NCBI RefSeq assembly: GCF_000971295.1
Contig: NZ_LANJ01000011.1
Span: 310,001-374,000 of the forward strand
Length of the DNA stretch: 64,000 nucleotides
Direction of reading: 5' to 3'
Source: Devosia epidermidihirudinis
GTDB lineage: Bacteria > Pseudomonadota > Alphaproteobacteria > Rhizobiales > Devosiaceae
Part shown: piece after piece, positions 44,575 through 52,715 of the stretch
Layout: each line of letters begins with the position of its first letter
Numbering within the stretch: the stretch's first letter is position 1
Notes under the pieces: model-generated
What the model saw: the letters and a program-made list of their open reading frames with translations, nothing else
Database searches by the model: none
Told to the model about the DNA's origin: nothing
Program-made: the position numbers and the translations under genes

Positions 44575-44978
44575 TCAAGCTGTTCCTGGGTATCTGCATT
44601 GCCCTTGTCCACGATCTGAGCCGCATAGACCACCGCATCCGCGAAGAACGCGAAGTCGGGGTCGGTGAGCCACGTCTTCGCCAGATCGGCGTCAAACGGA
44701 ACTGGCTTGCCGCCGTCAGTAAGGCCCTGCCAGTCGAGCAACACCGCCTCGTGCAGCACCTCGCCAAAGACCACAAGGCCAACTTCAGCGGTCAGCGAGC
44801 CATCTCGCTCGCGCTGATCGCGTGGAACCTTACGCTCCCTACGGCTACGCACGGCCACCACGACCGGGCTGGACAGGCCGCGAACCCGGAGCCGGACATC
44901 ACCAAGACCGGGAATGTCGCCAACCCACTGACCAGCTGCAATTGCGGCGCTGTCGCGCTTGAGGCCGCTGATTTCCAT
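44541..44978 (-). CDS. Tail assembly chaperone G-like protein
   Basis: 145 residues. SLTAEVGLVVFGEVLHEAVLLDWQGL and DPDFAFFADAVVYAAQIVDKG fit the G-type chaperone that coats the tape measure during tail assembly. It starts in a TAATG overlap with the tail tube gene. Near its end the codons GAG GGA AAC form the shift site. Confidence 0.8.
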   Translation of the reverse strand: MEISGLKRDSAAIAAGQWVGDIPGLGDVRLRVRGLSSPVVVAVRSRRERKVPRDQRERDGSLTAEVGLVVFGEVLHEAVLLDWQGLTDGGKPVPFDADLAKTWLTDPDFAFFADAVVYAAQIVDKGNADTQEQLEGNYEAPLRGK

Positions 44979-45502
44979 TATACACCACCTACCGGACCGC
45001 CGGTGGCCGCTGCTGGCACACGGACGGTGTTCTTGAACTTCACGAAATCGACGGTCATCAGGCCCATAGTATTGGCCTCACCGCCCTGCTCTGCCGGCTC
45101 CTTCACATAGGCTGCGAACAGCCGGACGGTGCCGTGCGCGGCAGAGCCGACCGGAGCATCAGGGAACTCAACGAGGAACGCGCGAAGGCGCTTGTCACCA
45201 GCAGCTGCGTAAAGCGCGATCTGGCCCGGATCTGCGGGAACCACGCCGAAGGTGTTCGACATGACACCGGGGTTCTTTGTGCCCATCTGCACGTCATCGT
45301 ATTCTTCGTTGATGTAAGGGGTTGTGATCGTTGCCTGATCGCCGCCGAGGGAGCCCATCGTCTGCCACTTGCCGATGCCGCCCCAATCCTCATCAGTGAT
45401 TGCGGGGAAGTCGGCAGCGGTCAGCAGCCCAGTCACGGGCGGCACCAGCACATCGGCGTGCATATAGATCTTCCGGCCAGCGACCGGGAACGACTGGGAC
45501 AT
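44978..45502 (-). CDS. Major tail tube protein
   Basis: 174 residues from ATG 45502 (GGAG upstream; another ATG at 45514 lies in a terminator-like element). Beta-rich: RKIYMHADVLVPPVTG, TPYINEEYDDVQMGTKNPG, HGTVRLFAAYVKEPAEQG. Position before the G/GT chaperones and size fit the siphovirus tail tube subunit. Confidence 0.75.
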   Translation of the reverse strand: MSQSFPVAGRKIYMHADVLVPPVTGLLTAADFPAITDEDWGGIGKWQTMGSLGGDQATITTPYINEEYDDVQMGTKNPGVMSNTFGVVPADPGQIALYAAAGDKRLRAFLVEFPDAPVGSAAHGTVRLFAAYVKEPAEQGGEANTMGLMTVDFVKFKNTVRVPAAATGGPVGGV

Positions 45503-45513
45503 TGTGGTCTCCA

Positions 45514-45538
45514 TGAAAAAGGCCCGCCGAAGCGAGCC
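45514..45538 (-). terminator. Terminator in the leader of the tail tube gene
   Basis: GGCTCGC-TTCG-GCGGGCC (one G-T pair) followed on the minus strand by TTTTTC. It stands 12-36 bp upstream of the tube ATG. Confidence 0.65.
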
Positions 45539-45638
45539 GTTGCGAATGATGATGGGTGGCCAAATGGCCTGTGCGGCGGAAGGCTAGACTCTTCCCGGGG
45601 GCTCTGATCCAAATTGGAGTGGGCCGGGGGAGTATCGT

Positions 45639-46346
45639 ATGCCTGAGAGATTTCCAGACAGCATTCTGTCCTTCGAAATAAACCTTAGTGATGCGGGCCA
45701 TGATCGACCGGTTCTATCCGCAGAGGCCGGACGTCTCTTCGCTAAATGGGCGAATGTAGAGTACACCCTTAGCACCATGGCGTCCGTGCTCCTTGGCGAC
45801 ACCGCCGCTCTTGCGATCCTAGACAGTATCCGGGCGCGAAATAGCCAGACGGACGCGATAAAGGCCGCAGCTCAGGAGAAAATCGAGCACGAGGAAACGC
45901 GTGCTCTTTTGAACCCTCTGTTCAAGCTCATCGAGCGCGCTGCTCGCCCAAGAAACATGCTTGCTCATTGCATGTGGGGAACAATCCCTCAGCTGCCCGA
46001 CGCGTTACTGCTATGCGACCCAAAAGCAATGCTGAAGGCATCCAGACTGCTGCTGCAAACAGAGGGCACACGATCTACAACGGCGCCGTCCTCAATCAAA
46101 ACAGAATTCGAGCACGAGCTTACCGGCTCGGACGCGGTTCCGTTGGCAGTGACTAAGCTGGTGCGGGAGAATACCGAGGTCTGGCGCCAAGCGGATTTCC
46201 ACCTCCCCAGGAAGCTGTTGGATAGGTCGATAATCGGACTCACCCAACTCACCATTGCTATTTCATCGGACCCGCATTCTGCCGGAGCCGCTCAAGCACG
46301 CTCTCAGCTGAAAGCACACCTCGCAGAGACCGAACTGCTTCGATGA
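45639..46346 (+). CDS. HEPN-like hypothetical protein (moron)
   Basis: 235 residues from ATG 45639 (GGGGGAG upstream). Largely helical, with R105-N-M-L-A-H110, an RX4H motif as in HEPN ribonucleases (IERAARPRNMLAHCMWG). HEPN proteins cut RNA in toxin-antitoxin and anti-phage systems. No partner antitoxin is next to it. It is on the opposite strand inside the tail operon. The family is not named with certainty. Confidence 0.65.
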   Translation: MPERFPDSILSFEINLSDAGHDRPVLSAEAGRLFAKWANVEYTLSTMASVLLGDTAALAILDSIRARNSQTDAIKAAAQEKIEHEETRALLNPLFKLIERAARPRNMLAHCMWGTIPQLPDALLLCDPKAMLKASRLLLQTEGTRSTTAPSSIKTEFEHELTGSDAVPLAVTKLVRENTEVWRQADFHLPRKLLDRSIIGLTQLTIAISSDPHSAGAAQARSQLKAHLAETELLR

Positions 46347-46473
46347 TTTGGGCGGGCGAATATAGCTCGATGCGAGATGAACTCCGCCGGCCGCTCAACA
46401 CGAAACCCGCTCGATTGCCAATTTGGTCGTAAAACTTCACATCCATAGGAGAGACCTTCCCGCCCCGCTTCAT
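46258..46473 (-). CDS. Small phage protein, overlapping the convergent cargo gene
   Basis: 71 residues (or 62 from ATG 46446, which has GGAAGG upstream). VKFYDQIGNRAGFVLSGRRSSSRIELYSPAQIIEAVRSL has a beta-beta-helix look. It begins 8 bp after the tail terminator gene and overlaps the plus-strand gene by 89 bp at the 3' end. No family recognised. Confidence 0.45.
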   Translation of the reverse strand: MKRGGKVSPMDVKFYDQIGNRAGFVLSGRRSSSRIELYSPAQIIEAVRSLRGVLSAESVLERLRQNAGPMK

Positions 46474-46481
46474 TTACCGGG

Positions 46482-46922
46482 CTACCCGAAACAGTCGAAG
46501 GAAACGCTGATCGGCGTCATCCAGTACGCCCCATCGGCAAAGCCTTGGGCGATGTCTGGGGCTTTCGAGATGCGGACAGTCACGTCATGGGCCGACAGCT
46601 TGAGATCCATAGGGAAGTGCTCGGCAATGCGGCCCGCCTGCCCCAACGTCTGCTCATTGGTCCAAGATCCCGCGTTCGGCACATAGAGCGAGAGCTGAAG
46701 AATGCCGGGGCGACGGTGAGCGCCGTTGTTGATGAACAGCCGCTGCGCCTGGTTCGGCAGGTGTCGAACCTCGATGTACGGCGATGGCTTTCCGCCTATC
46801 GTTGGCTTGGTGAACGCCACCTTGGGATAGGCAATCGAACTCTGCGGCATGATGGCGGCCGGCAGTGTTTCAACTCGGGCTTTCAGCGCCGCCCAGATAT
46901 CGGCTTCGACGGGAACGCTCAT
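46482..46922 (-). CDS. Tail terminator-like phage protein
   Basis: 146 residues. EADIWAALKARVETLP...SPYIEVRHLPNQAQRLFINNGAHRRPGILQLSLYVP fits the DUF4128/tail-terminator group that caps the tail tube. It overlaps the neck gene by 4 bases. Confidence 0.7.
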   Translation of the reverse strand: MSVPVEADIWAALKARVETLPAAIMPQSSIAYPKVAFTKPTIGGKPSPYIEVRHLPNQAQRLFINNGAHRRPGILQLSLYVPNAGSWTNEQTLGQAGRIAEHFPMDLKLSAHDVTVRISKAPDIAQGFADGAYWMTPISVSFDCFG

Positions 46923-47320
46923 TGCTTGCTCAGCTCCCGACCTACGGCTTCGACAATGGGCTTCCAGCGTTGCACGGTGAGGCGGACCATTCCGCCCGGT
47001 GCCTGCTGTGACGATCCATATTCGAGGGCCTGCGCATACGGCAGGTTGTTGACGAGGAAGATCGTTTGCCCCGCCTTGAGCCCCAATGCCTCGGCCTGGG
47101 CCTTGGCGAGTGTGGCCGTCCCGGCCTTATCGTCAATTTCCAGCGTCCCAGATGGCGCCGAGCCGATAGCCACCTGCCAATTACCCCGGAACCGGCCCGT
47201 ATCAACGGGGCTCATCATGATCACCTCGGCAAAGACGTCGAGCGCAATCTTGCGGATGGCAGTTTCGATCTTAGCTTCGGTCTTGCGGGTGAATGCGGAA
47301 ACCTGATCAGCGAAGCCCAT
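46919..47320 (-). CDS. HK97 gp10-like tail/neck protein
   Basis: 133 residues. VIMMSPVDTGRFRGNWQVAIG is the hallmark of the HK97-gp10-like family, and YAQALEYGSSQQAPGGMVRLTV closes it. It joins head and tail during assembly. Confidence 0.8.
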   Translation of the reverse strand: MGFADQVSAFTRKTEAKIETAIRKIALDVFAEVIMMSPVDTGRFRGNWQVAIGSAPSGTLEIDDKAGTATLAKAQAEALGLKAGQTIFLVNNLPYAQALEYGSSQQAPGGMVRLTVQRWKPIVEAVGRELSKQ

Positions 47321-47368
47321 TCACACCTCCCTAAGACCCAGCCGGTAGCCTTCCCCACCGGAGGAAAC

Positions 47369-47908
47369 ATGCTGACAACTTAACAAACGATCGAGGCCGC
47401 GTCGAAGGCGATATTCGGTAAACCGCTGGTCACGAACGTCTACCGCTCGATCATCACTGAAGCGATTGTTGCCGCTGTGCTCCCGGATTGGGATTGGACC
47501 TCTGCTGACTATGCGGCATGCGATTTCATCCACCCCGGCGGTCTTCGGCTTGAGGTCAAGCAATCCGCGTTGAAGCAGTCGTGGGTCAGCAAGAGCCCTC
47601 CCAAACCATCATGGGACATCAAGCCACGAACCGGGGTCTGGGAAAACGGGACGGACTGGATAGCTCGACCTGGAAGGAATGCCGACATCTATGTTCTGGC
47701 GCTGCATCACGTTGAGGATGACAGCGCTGATCACCGAGACCCATCTCAGTGGATATTTTACGTCATCGCCGCGTCGGCCCTACCCAACACGCAGAGGCTT
47801 TCACGTGGCCCCGCCGAGAAGTTGTGCTCGCCGGTTCCTGTTACTGGATTAAGAGCGGCAGTCGAAGCCCTGCGCTTAGCGCATCAACGTGTACCAACGG
47901 CGTCGTAG
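47369..47908 (+). pseudogene. PD-(D/E)xK nuclease-like gene with a stop at codon 5
   Basis: GGAGGAAAC-ATG opens a 180-codon frame whose fifth codon is TAA (47381-47383); everything after reads as a clean coding frame to 47908. If the stop is bridged, D52 and E62-V-K64 (CDFIHPGGLRLEVKQS) form a PD-(D/E)xK-type site. Restart at GTG 47477 would still hold that motif but lacks a ribosome site. It is most likely a one-base nonsense mutation (for example GAA to TAA); a sequencing error is possible. Confidence 0.65.
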
Positions 47909-48297
47909 AGAACGACCCGACCTGCGGGCGCTAGGGCGTTGCAACGCACGAGCGAATAAATGGTGCCACCGACATAAGACGCGCCAGCGAAAGCACCGTC
48001 GATCAGAACCAGATCGGTAGTTGTTGGCTTGAGCGCGGCTGCATCAGGAGAGATGAGCAATTGCTTGTCGTCGGCCTTGATCAGCGTGCCGTCCATGTCC
48101 CGGCCCACGTTCTGCAGGTCGATTGGCAGCACGGCCACGATGATCGGGTAATCCACTTCAACCTGAGTGCCTGGGGTGAACTCGTCGGGCCCCGGAACTT
48201 CGGTAAAGCGCCGGATCGCGCCAATCTGGCCGAACTCTTGGAGCAGCTCAGCGGCATCTCTTGCTGCCTCTGTGTAGTCGAATTTCTCAATGGCCAT
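47884..48297 (-). CDS. Phage head-tail connector protein
   Basis: 137 residues. FDYTEAARDAAELLQEFGQIGAIRRFTEV starts a family seen between capsid and tail genes. Later beta strands (TTTDLVLIDGAF). It ends 25 bp inside the convergent nuclease-like frame. Confidence 0.65.
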   Translation of the reverse strand: MAIEKFDYTEAARDAAELLQEFGQIGAIRRFTEVPGPDEFTPGTQVEVDYPIIVAVLPIDLQNVGRDMDGTLIKADDKQLLISPDAAALKPTTTDLVLIDGAFAGASYVGGTIYSLVRCNALAPAGRVVLYDAVGTR

Positions 48298-48298
48298 G

Positions 48299-48745
48299 TC
48301 AGACCCTCAGCAGCGGCGCTGAGCCGTAGGAGCCTGCCTTGGCACCGATCAATCCAGCCAGCAGTTTGCCGATGGCGTCGATGACGGGCTGGACCGATGC
48401 GGCACTGGTCGCCTCGGCGTACTGAAGCTCCTTCTCCAGCGGCCCTACCTTCTTCTTTTCGCGGGTGACGGCACGAGCGGCGACGAAATCAGGCGCCAAA
48501 CTGCCAGGGGACACGAGCTCGCGTCGGGCCGCTTCGATGATGGCGAACTTCACCAGATCCGGCGCGTCGTTATTGTCCCAAACCGTCAGCCAACGGCCAT
48601 TGTAGGTCTGGGCGATGAAATCCTGCCCACGACGCAGGCCGCCAACCTTCACGGCTTCATCACCGGTCCAGTCGGACCACAAGCGAGCTTCAGCGTATGC
48701 GTCAGCCTCGCTAGGGATGACAGCTGGATCGGTGAAGGACAGCAT
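48299..48745 (-). CDS. Phage head-tail adaptor (DnaT-like) protein
   Basis: 148 residues. SEADAYAEARLWSDWTGDEAVKVGGLRRGQDFIAQTY recalls the DnaT-like group that occupies the adaptor place after the capsid gene. TGATG overlap with the upstream gene sets ATG 48745. Confidence 0.65.
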   Translation of the reverse strand: MLSFTDPAVIPSEADAYAEARLWSDWTGDEAVKVGGLRRGQDFIAQTYNGRWLTVWDNNDAPDLVKFAIIEAARRELVSPGSLAPDFVAARAVTREKKKVGPLEKELQYAEATSAASVQPVIDAIGKLLAGLIGAKAGSYGSAPLLRV

Positions 48746-48993
48746 CAAGACCACGCCGTTAAATTATTGACGAACCAGCTCTTGGTCAGCTCGCAGACCG
48801 CGATATTTCCAAGATCACCGAGGTGGTCGCCCCAGCCAAACACCATTGGCCAGTCATTGTTCTGGGGCACAATGAAGAGGGCCGATGTCGCCAGGACTTC
48901 GCCGCGCTCGATCATTTCAGCCATTTGCCGCAACTGGCCGGGGATATCGGCAACGGCTGGCCCAGAGAATAGCGGAGTGACGTTGTCGGCCAT
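48745..48993 (-). CDS. Phage hypothetical protein, 82 aa
   Basis: Starts MADNVTPLFSGPAVADIPGQLRQMAEMIERGEV; VPQNNDWPMVFGWGDHLGDL follows. Coupled by overlap to both neighbours. No known family, although similar small proteins are common in alphaproteobacterial phages. Confidence 0.65.
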   Translation of the reverse strand: MADNVTPLFSGPAVADIPGQLRQMAEMIERGEVLATSALFIVPQNNDWPMVFGWGDHLGDLGNIAVCELTKSWFVNNLTAWS

Positions 48994-49517
48994 TATGCGC
49001 GGCTCGCGCGGTCATCGACCGTTGCCTGAATGATGGATCGAGCCTTGTCGGCGGGACTGCCTTCGCTGCCAGCATTGACTGGCTCGCCCGCAAGCTTTCC
49101 GGCCAGCTCGACCAACTCGTCGTCGGTCATGGCTTCCCAAGCTTCGGGGATGGGTGTTGGCGTACCATCCGCTCCGCCGTCATACGCCTTCAGCGCGGCG
49201 ATGATTTCGTCCTTGGTGCCGGGCAGAGCATCGCTAAGGATCTTCTTGGCAGCCGACTTGAAGGCCATGAAGTTGCCACCGGCTAAAGCGAGCGCGTCAG
49301 CAGCGGCGCCTGGAATTTCGTTGGGCTTCGCGGTCTTCACTGGACTTTTCGTCGGAGTTTTTGCGCCCTCAGACGCCGAGCCATCCAAGATCGTCTCGCC
49401 CTCAGGCGCGAAGGCGGCATCTACGATCTGATATCCCTCGCTGTTCAGCTTGCGCTTGAGTTCGGGCAATACCGGGTGGCGAACGAAGGCGGTCTTATCC
49501 AAGACGAGCTTTTTCAT
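48993..49517 (-). CDS. Phage hypothetical protein near the capsid gene
   Basis: 174 residues from ATG 49517 (AAGGA upstream). Basic N-terminus (KKLVLDKTAFVRHPVLPELKRK), a Lys/Pro linker and a helical C-terminus (TDDELVELAGKLAG). It may be a head decoration or fibre-attachment part; not recognised. Confidence 0.6.
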   Translation of the reverse strand: MKKLVLDKTAFVRHPVLPELKRKLNSEGYQIVDAAFAPEGETILDGSASEGAKTPTKSPVKTAKPNEIPGAAADALALAGGNFMAFKSAAKKILSDALPGTKDEIIAALKAYDGGADGTPTPIPEAWEAMTDDELVELAGKLAGEPVNAGSEGSPADKARSIIQATVDDRASRA

Positions 49518-49582
49518 GACAAATTCCTTTCTGGCCTTGGTGATGGAGGCGAGCGAACCCGCCTCCACTTCCAAAACCAGTG

Positions 49583-50563
49583 CTAGGCCTGGCCGATAGC
49601 CAGCACGCCAGCAGTGTGCTTGGTGGAGCTCGCAACCTTGTCCCAGTTCGAGCCCGTCGCCAGCTCGGCGTCGGTGGGCGACTTGCCGCCGTTGGCTTCG
49701 TCCCAGGTGTAACCCTTGAGGCCCAGACCGAAGGTGTAATCGATCTGCAGCGTGGTCTCGATGCGCTCCTTGCCGTTGCTCGTCTCAATGTTCGAGATGA
49801 TGTCGCGGCTGTCGTGAACCACAGCGGCATTGGCAGCCAGCGAGAGCACGCGGCGCTTGGCCGGAGTGGCAGGATCAGCCACAGCAGCGCTGTAGAGCGC
49901 CGGAGCATCGGTAACGACAACGGTACGGCCGAGAATGTCCACGACACGGACGTTGCCCGCCTGAAACAGCGTGGCGGTATTCCCGAGGTTTTGGCCGATG
50001 AAGCCGTGATAGCTCACGCCATCCATGACCTGCGCCACCAGCATGGGCGAGTGATCGCCGAATAGCGCGTGGCTGTCATTGACCGCCGTGTAGTCGACTT
50101 TCTTGGTGGCCGAGACATCGACCGTCGTTGCAGCGCCCTGGTTGGCGATTGCTGCCACCAGTGCCGCGATAGACGTGTTGAGCTGATCCTGCAGCAGCGC
50201 CTCGGCAAAGTTGCGCGATGCGACCTCGACGCCCTCGGCAGTCGGCTTGTTGAGCCAGGTCATCTGGGAAGGTTCAAAACGAACCGGGCCGAAGCCGCCA
50301 GCGACCTTCACGGTCGAGTGCTTGAGCTGAGTCAGATCAGTCGGGGTGGCCGCGTTATTGGCGGCATAGCGGTCAACGCGACGACGGGCCGAATGAATGG
50401 CGGCATAGAACGACTCCTGAAGGAAATCGCCTTCGAAGCCTTCCGTGGTCAGGCGGATTGCTCCGCCGGAAGCGCCGTTGAACTTGTCGACGAGCTGCGC
50501 CAGCGTCTCGATAGTCGCTGGCATGATGTACTTGTTGAAGACCTGCATTTGAGAAAGGGACAT
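49583..50563 (-). CDS. Phage major capsid protein
   Basis: 326 residues. SQMQVFNKYIMPATIETLAQLVDKFN, GDFLQESFYAAIHSARRRVDRY and later GQNLGNTATLFQAGNVRVVDILGRTVVVTDAP belong to a known capsid family of alphaproteobacterial siphophages. It is preceded by the scaffold gene. It builds the icosahedral shell. Confidence 0.85.
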   Translation of the reverse strand: MSLSQMQVFNKYIMPATIETLAQLVDKFNGASGGAIRLTTEGFEGDFLQESFYAAIHSARRRVDRYAANNAATPTDLTQLKHSTVKVAGGFGPVRFEPSQMTWLNKPTAEGVEVASRNFAEALLQDQLNTSIAALVAAIANQGAATTVDVSATKKVDYTAVNDSHALFGDHSPMLVAQVMDGVSYHGFIGQNLGNTATLFQAGNVRVVDILGRTVVVTDAPALYSAAVADPATPAKRRVLSLAANAAVVHDSRDIISNIETSNGKERIETTLQIDYTFGLGLKGYTWDEANGGKSPTDAELATGSNWDKVASSTKHTAGVLAIGQA

Positions 50564-50665
50564 GGCTGAACCTCAATGTTCATGATTGTGGGAGTGGGGT
50601 GCCGTCAGACCGGCTGATTGGCGCATCGCGCCTGGCCGCACCCCATCGAGGGCAGCCAAAGAAAA

Positions 50666-50687
50666 GAGCCGGCTACTGAGCCAGCTC
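50666..50687 (-). terminator. Terminator at the end of the scaffold gene
   Basis: GAGC-x-GGCT / AGCC-x-GCTC with an ACTG loop, overlapping the scaffold stop; on the minus strand TTTTCTTTGG follows. The capsid gene is next. Confidence 0.55.
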
Positions 50688-51449
50688 TGGGAATTTGCTT
50701 GCGATAGCCTTGGTGCGTTCGCCCTTGTCGCCGCCGAAGTTGCCAGACGGCAGTTTGGCACCTCGGCCACTGCCATTGTTTCCTTCGGCTGCGGGACCCG
50801 ATGGCTTGGCAAGGAATGCCCTGCCCTTCGACTGCGCCCAGTCTTTCACGAAGTCGGGGACGGCGATCTCACCAAGATCAGTCTCGACAATAGCCTTTCG
50901 GTTGCCGTCGTCGGTGCGCTGAACCTTCACTGATGGCTTGAGGTACGCGAGCGCACCATCAAGCAGTTCGGGATCCACGCCGACCGCAAGGAGGGAGTCT
51001 TTTAGGCCCGCTTCCGCAACCGTGCGATCGATGTATCCGTCACGTTCGGCAATGGCCTGGTCGCGTGCCGAAAGCTCGTCGCCATGTTTCTTGGTGAGGT
51101 TGGCAATACGGGTTTCGTAAAGCGCCTTCTGAGACTGGATATGCTCGTCAGCGATCTTCTTCTTGTTGGGGTCGTCTGGGTCGCCCGCGGAGGCCTTCAG
51201 AGCCAAGTACTCGTCCGCATCGAACCCTTCCGGGATTTCGGCAATTCGAGCCTCGAGCTCTGCCGCCCTGGCCTTGTACTCGTCGCGCTTCTTGACGTTC
51301 TCACGATTGGCGGTGATGACACCGCGAACCTTAGGGTGAGAGTCGATGTCCTCAATCGAGAGCACGAACACGTCGCCCTGCTCTTCATAGAGGCCCTTGT
51401 GTTCCGCCGGGATGTCATCGCCGGACGTATAGACGGATTTCAAAGCCAT
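50673..51449 (-). CDS. Phage scaffold-like protein
   Basis: 258 residues from ATG 51449 (AAAGGAAAG upstream). A coiled-coil middle (KKRDEYKARAAELEARIAEIPEG, AEERDGYIDRTVAEAGLKD-like), a basic Gly-rich C-terminus (GSGRGAKLPSGNFGGDKG). Place before the capsid gene and composition fit a scaffold that guides capsid assembly. Confidence 0.75.
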   Translation of the reverse strand: MALKSVYTSGDDIPAEHKGLYEEQGDVFVLSIEDIDSHPKVRGVITANRENVKKRDEYKARAAELEARIAEIPEGFDADEYLALKASAGDPDDPNKKKIADEHIQSQKALYETRIANLTKKHGDELSARDQAIAERDGYIDRTVAEAGLKDSLLAVGVDPELLDGALAYLKPSVKVQRTDDGNRKAIVETDLGEIAVPDFVKDWAQSKGRAFLAKPSGPAAEGNNGSGRGAKLPSGNFGGDKGERTKAIASKFPELAQ

Positions 51450-51491
51450 CGGCTTTCCTTTCGGTGGAGCCCGACTCGCGGGCACAAAAAA

Positions 51492-51507
51492 GCCGCCCGG
51501 AGGCGGC
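51492..51507 (-). terminator. Terminator upstream of the scaffold gene
   Basis: GCCGCC-CGGA-GGCGGC followed on the minus strand by TTTTTTGTG. It lies between the plus-strand cargo and the scaffold start. Confidence 0.75.
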
Positions 51508-51525
51508 AGAACGCAAACCGCTGCA

Positions 51526-51753
51526 ATGCGGCCTGTGAATTTCAGGATGCGGAGAGAACAAATCCCAACCGATACCTACACACTCGTTGGACTAGGCGTG
51601 GCTGCCGTTGTGGTGCTGTGGTTGGTGTTCTCAGTGCTCAAAAAGGTCTTTGGCCTAGTGCTGCTCGCGGCCATCCTCGGCGCGGGCTTTATGCTGTGGC
51701 ACAATCCTGAAATGTTGCACTGGGCAATGAGCCTAGTGGACGGGCGGCGGTAA
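51526..51753 (+). CDS. Small membrane protein (moron)
   Basis: 75 residues (ATG 51526, or 51547 for 68). Two close membrane helices (TLVGLGVAAVVVLWLVFSVL and VFGLVLLAAILGAGFML). No family recognised. A GC-rich hairpin follows (51756-51782). Confidence 0.55.
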   Translation: MRPVNFRMRREQIPTDTYTLVGLGVAAVVVLWLVFSVLKKVFGLVLLAAILGAGFMLWHNPEMLHWAMSLVDGRR

Positions 51754-51782
51754 AAAGCCCGGCTCGGAATGCCGAGCGGGCT
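51752..51782. terminator. Hairpin between two plus-strand cargo genes
   Basis: AGCCC-g-GCTCGG / CCGAGC-GGGCT with an AATG loop; A5 on the left makes it a minus-strand terminator and, more weakly, a plus-strand one. Confidence 0.5.
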
Positions 51783-51837
51783 GGAAATCTTGCGTCTCAT
51801 GCGTGATGTTGTTGGCTAGATCGCAAGAGGGACCAAA

Positions 51838-52638
51838 TTGGCAAAAGCGCAACAAGCCACAATTCAACCCGCCAACCTAAATAATGGTCAGGCCACTGAG
51901 GCAATTTCAAAACTAGAAAAGCGACTTAACGAGCTGAGTGACCTCGATCTCGACTCACTCGACAATCAAACGGGCAGCGATGTTCTTGCTAGTTTGGCTA
52001 CCAAAATCAATTCAACGCTCAGGCAGGTTTTCGGCCCGAACACCTATGAATTCAGAGATCTCAATGTAGACAGCTTTGAGCCGCGGGTGTGGATCATGGG
52101 TTCAGACACGGACATATCAATTCGGGGAAATCTGGCAGAGATCCGCTCGAATGTGAACTCGTCTAAAGCTGCGCTCACTACCGCTATCGAATTGCTTAAA
52201 GAACAGGTCGGAGACACCGGCACCCCGGGCACGGGAAGAACGATAAAGGCCTATGAGGGCCTGTCCCTTCATCCTGAGATCGAGCGAGCCTCCTCAAGGC
52301 TATACCTCGACGGTCATTATGCGAACGCTGTCGAGGCATCCGTCAAGGCGTTGAATGGCTTGGTGCGACTTAGAAGCGAACTAGAATTCGATGGCTCAAC
52401 TTTGATGGAGAGAGCGTTCAACCCATCCAATCCGACCTTGAAATTCAACTATCTCTTGGACCAGTCGGACAAGGATGAGCAAAAAGGCTTCATGATGATG
52501 TTCAGCGGCGCCGTCGCTGGACTTCGGAACCCGCGGGCCCACGGCTTCATTGAGGACGATCCAGAGCGCGCACTTGAATTCATCGCGTTTGTAAGCCTTC
52601 TTGCCAAACTTCTAGATGGGGCGGCCCGCAACCCATAA
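51838..52638 (+). CDS. TIGR02391 (Ymh) family protein with HEPN motif (moron)
   Basis: 266 residues from TTG 51838 (AAGAGGG ribosome site). The C-terminal half is the TIGR02391/Hypoth_Ymh domain: LHPEIERASSRLYLDGHYANAVEASVK, then FSGAVAGLRNPRAHGF with R230-N-P-R-A-H235, the RX4H HEPN motif. HEPN-type proteins often act as RNases in abortive infection. The N-terminal half is helical and may regulate it. It lies on the opposite strand between scaffold and head genes. Confidence 0.82.
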   Translation: MAKAQQATIQPANLNNGQATEAISKLEKRLNELSDLDLDSLDNQTGSDVLASLATKINSTLRQVFGPNTYEFRDLNVDSFEPRVWIMGSDTDISIRGNLAEIRSNVNSSKAALTTAIELLKEQVGDTGTPGTGRTIKAYEGLSLHPEIERASSRLYLDGHYANAVEASVKALNGLVRLRSELEFDGSTLMERAFNPSNPTLKFNYLLDQSDKDEQKGFMMMFSGAVAGLRNPRAHGFIEDDPERALEFIAFVSLLAKLLDGAARNP

Positions 52639-52715
52639 GCCTCGCAACTGTATCTGGCGCTATGCAATAGGCACAAACCCAAGCCTTGGTCCCGCCGATC
52701 TTTTTGACGGCGGGA

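Noticed and set aside
47321..47563. An 80-codon minus-strand frame
   Set aside because: Shadow of the nuclease-like frame on the plus strand, which has the coding features.
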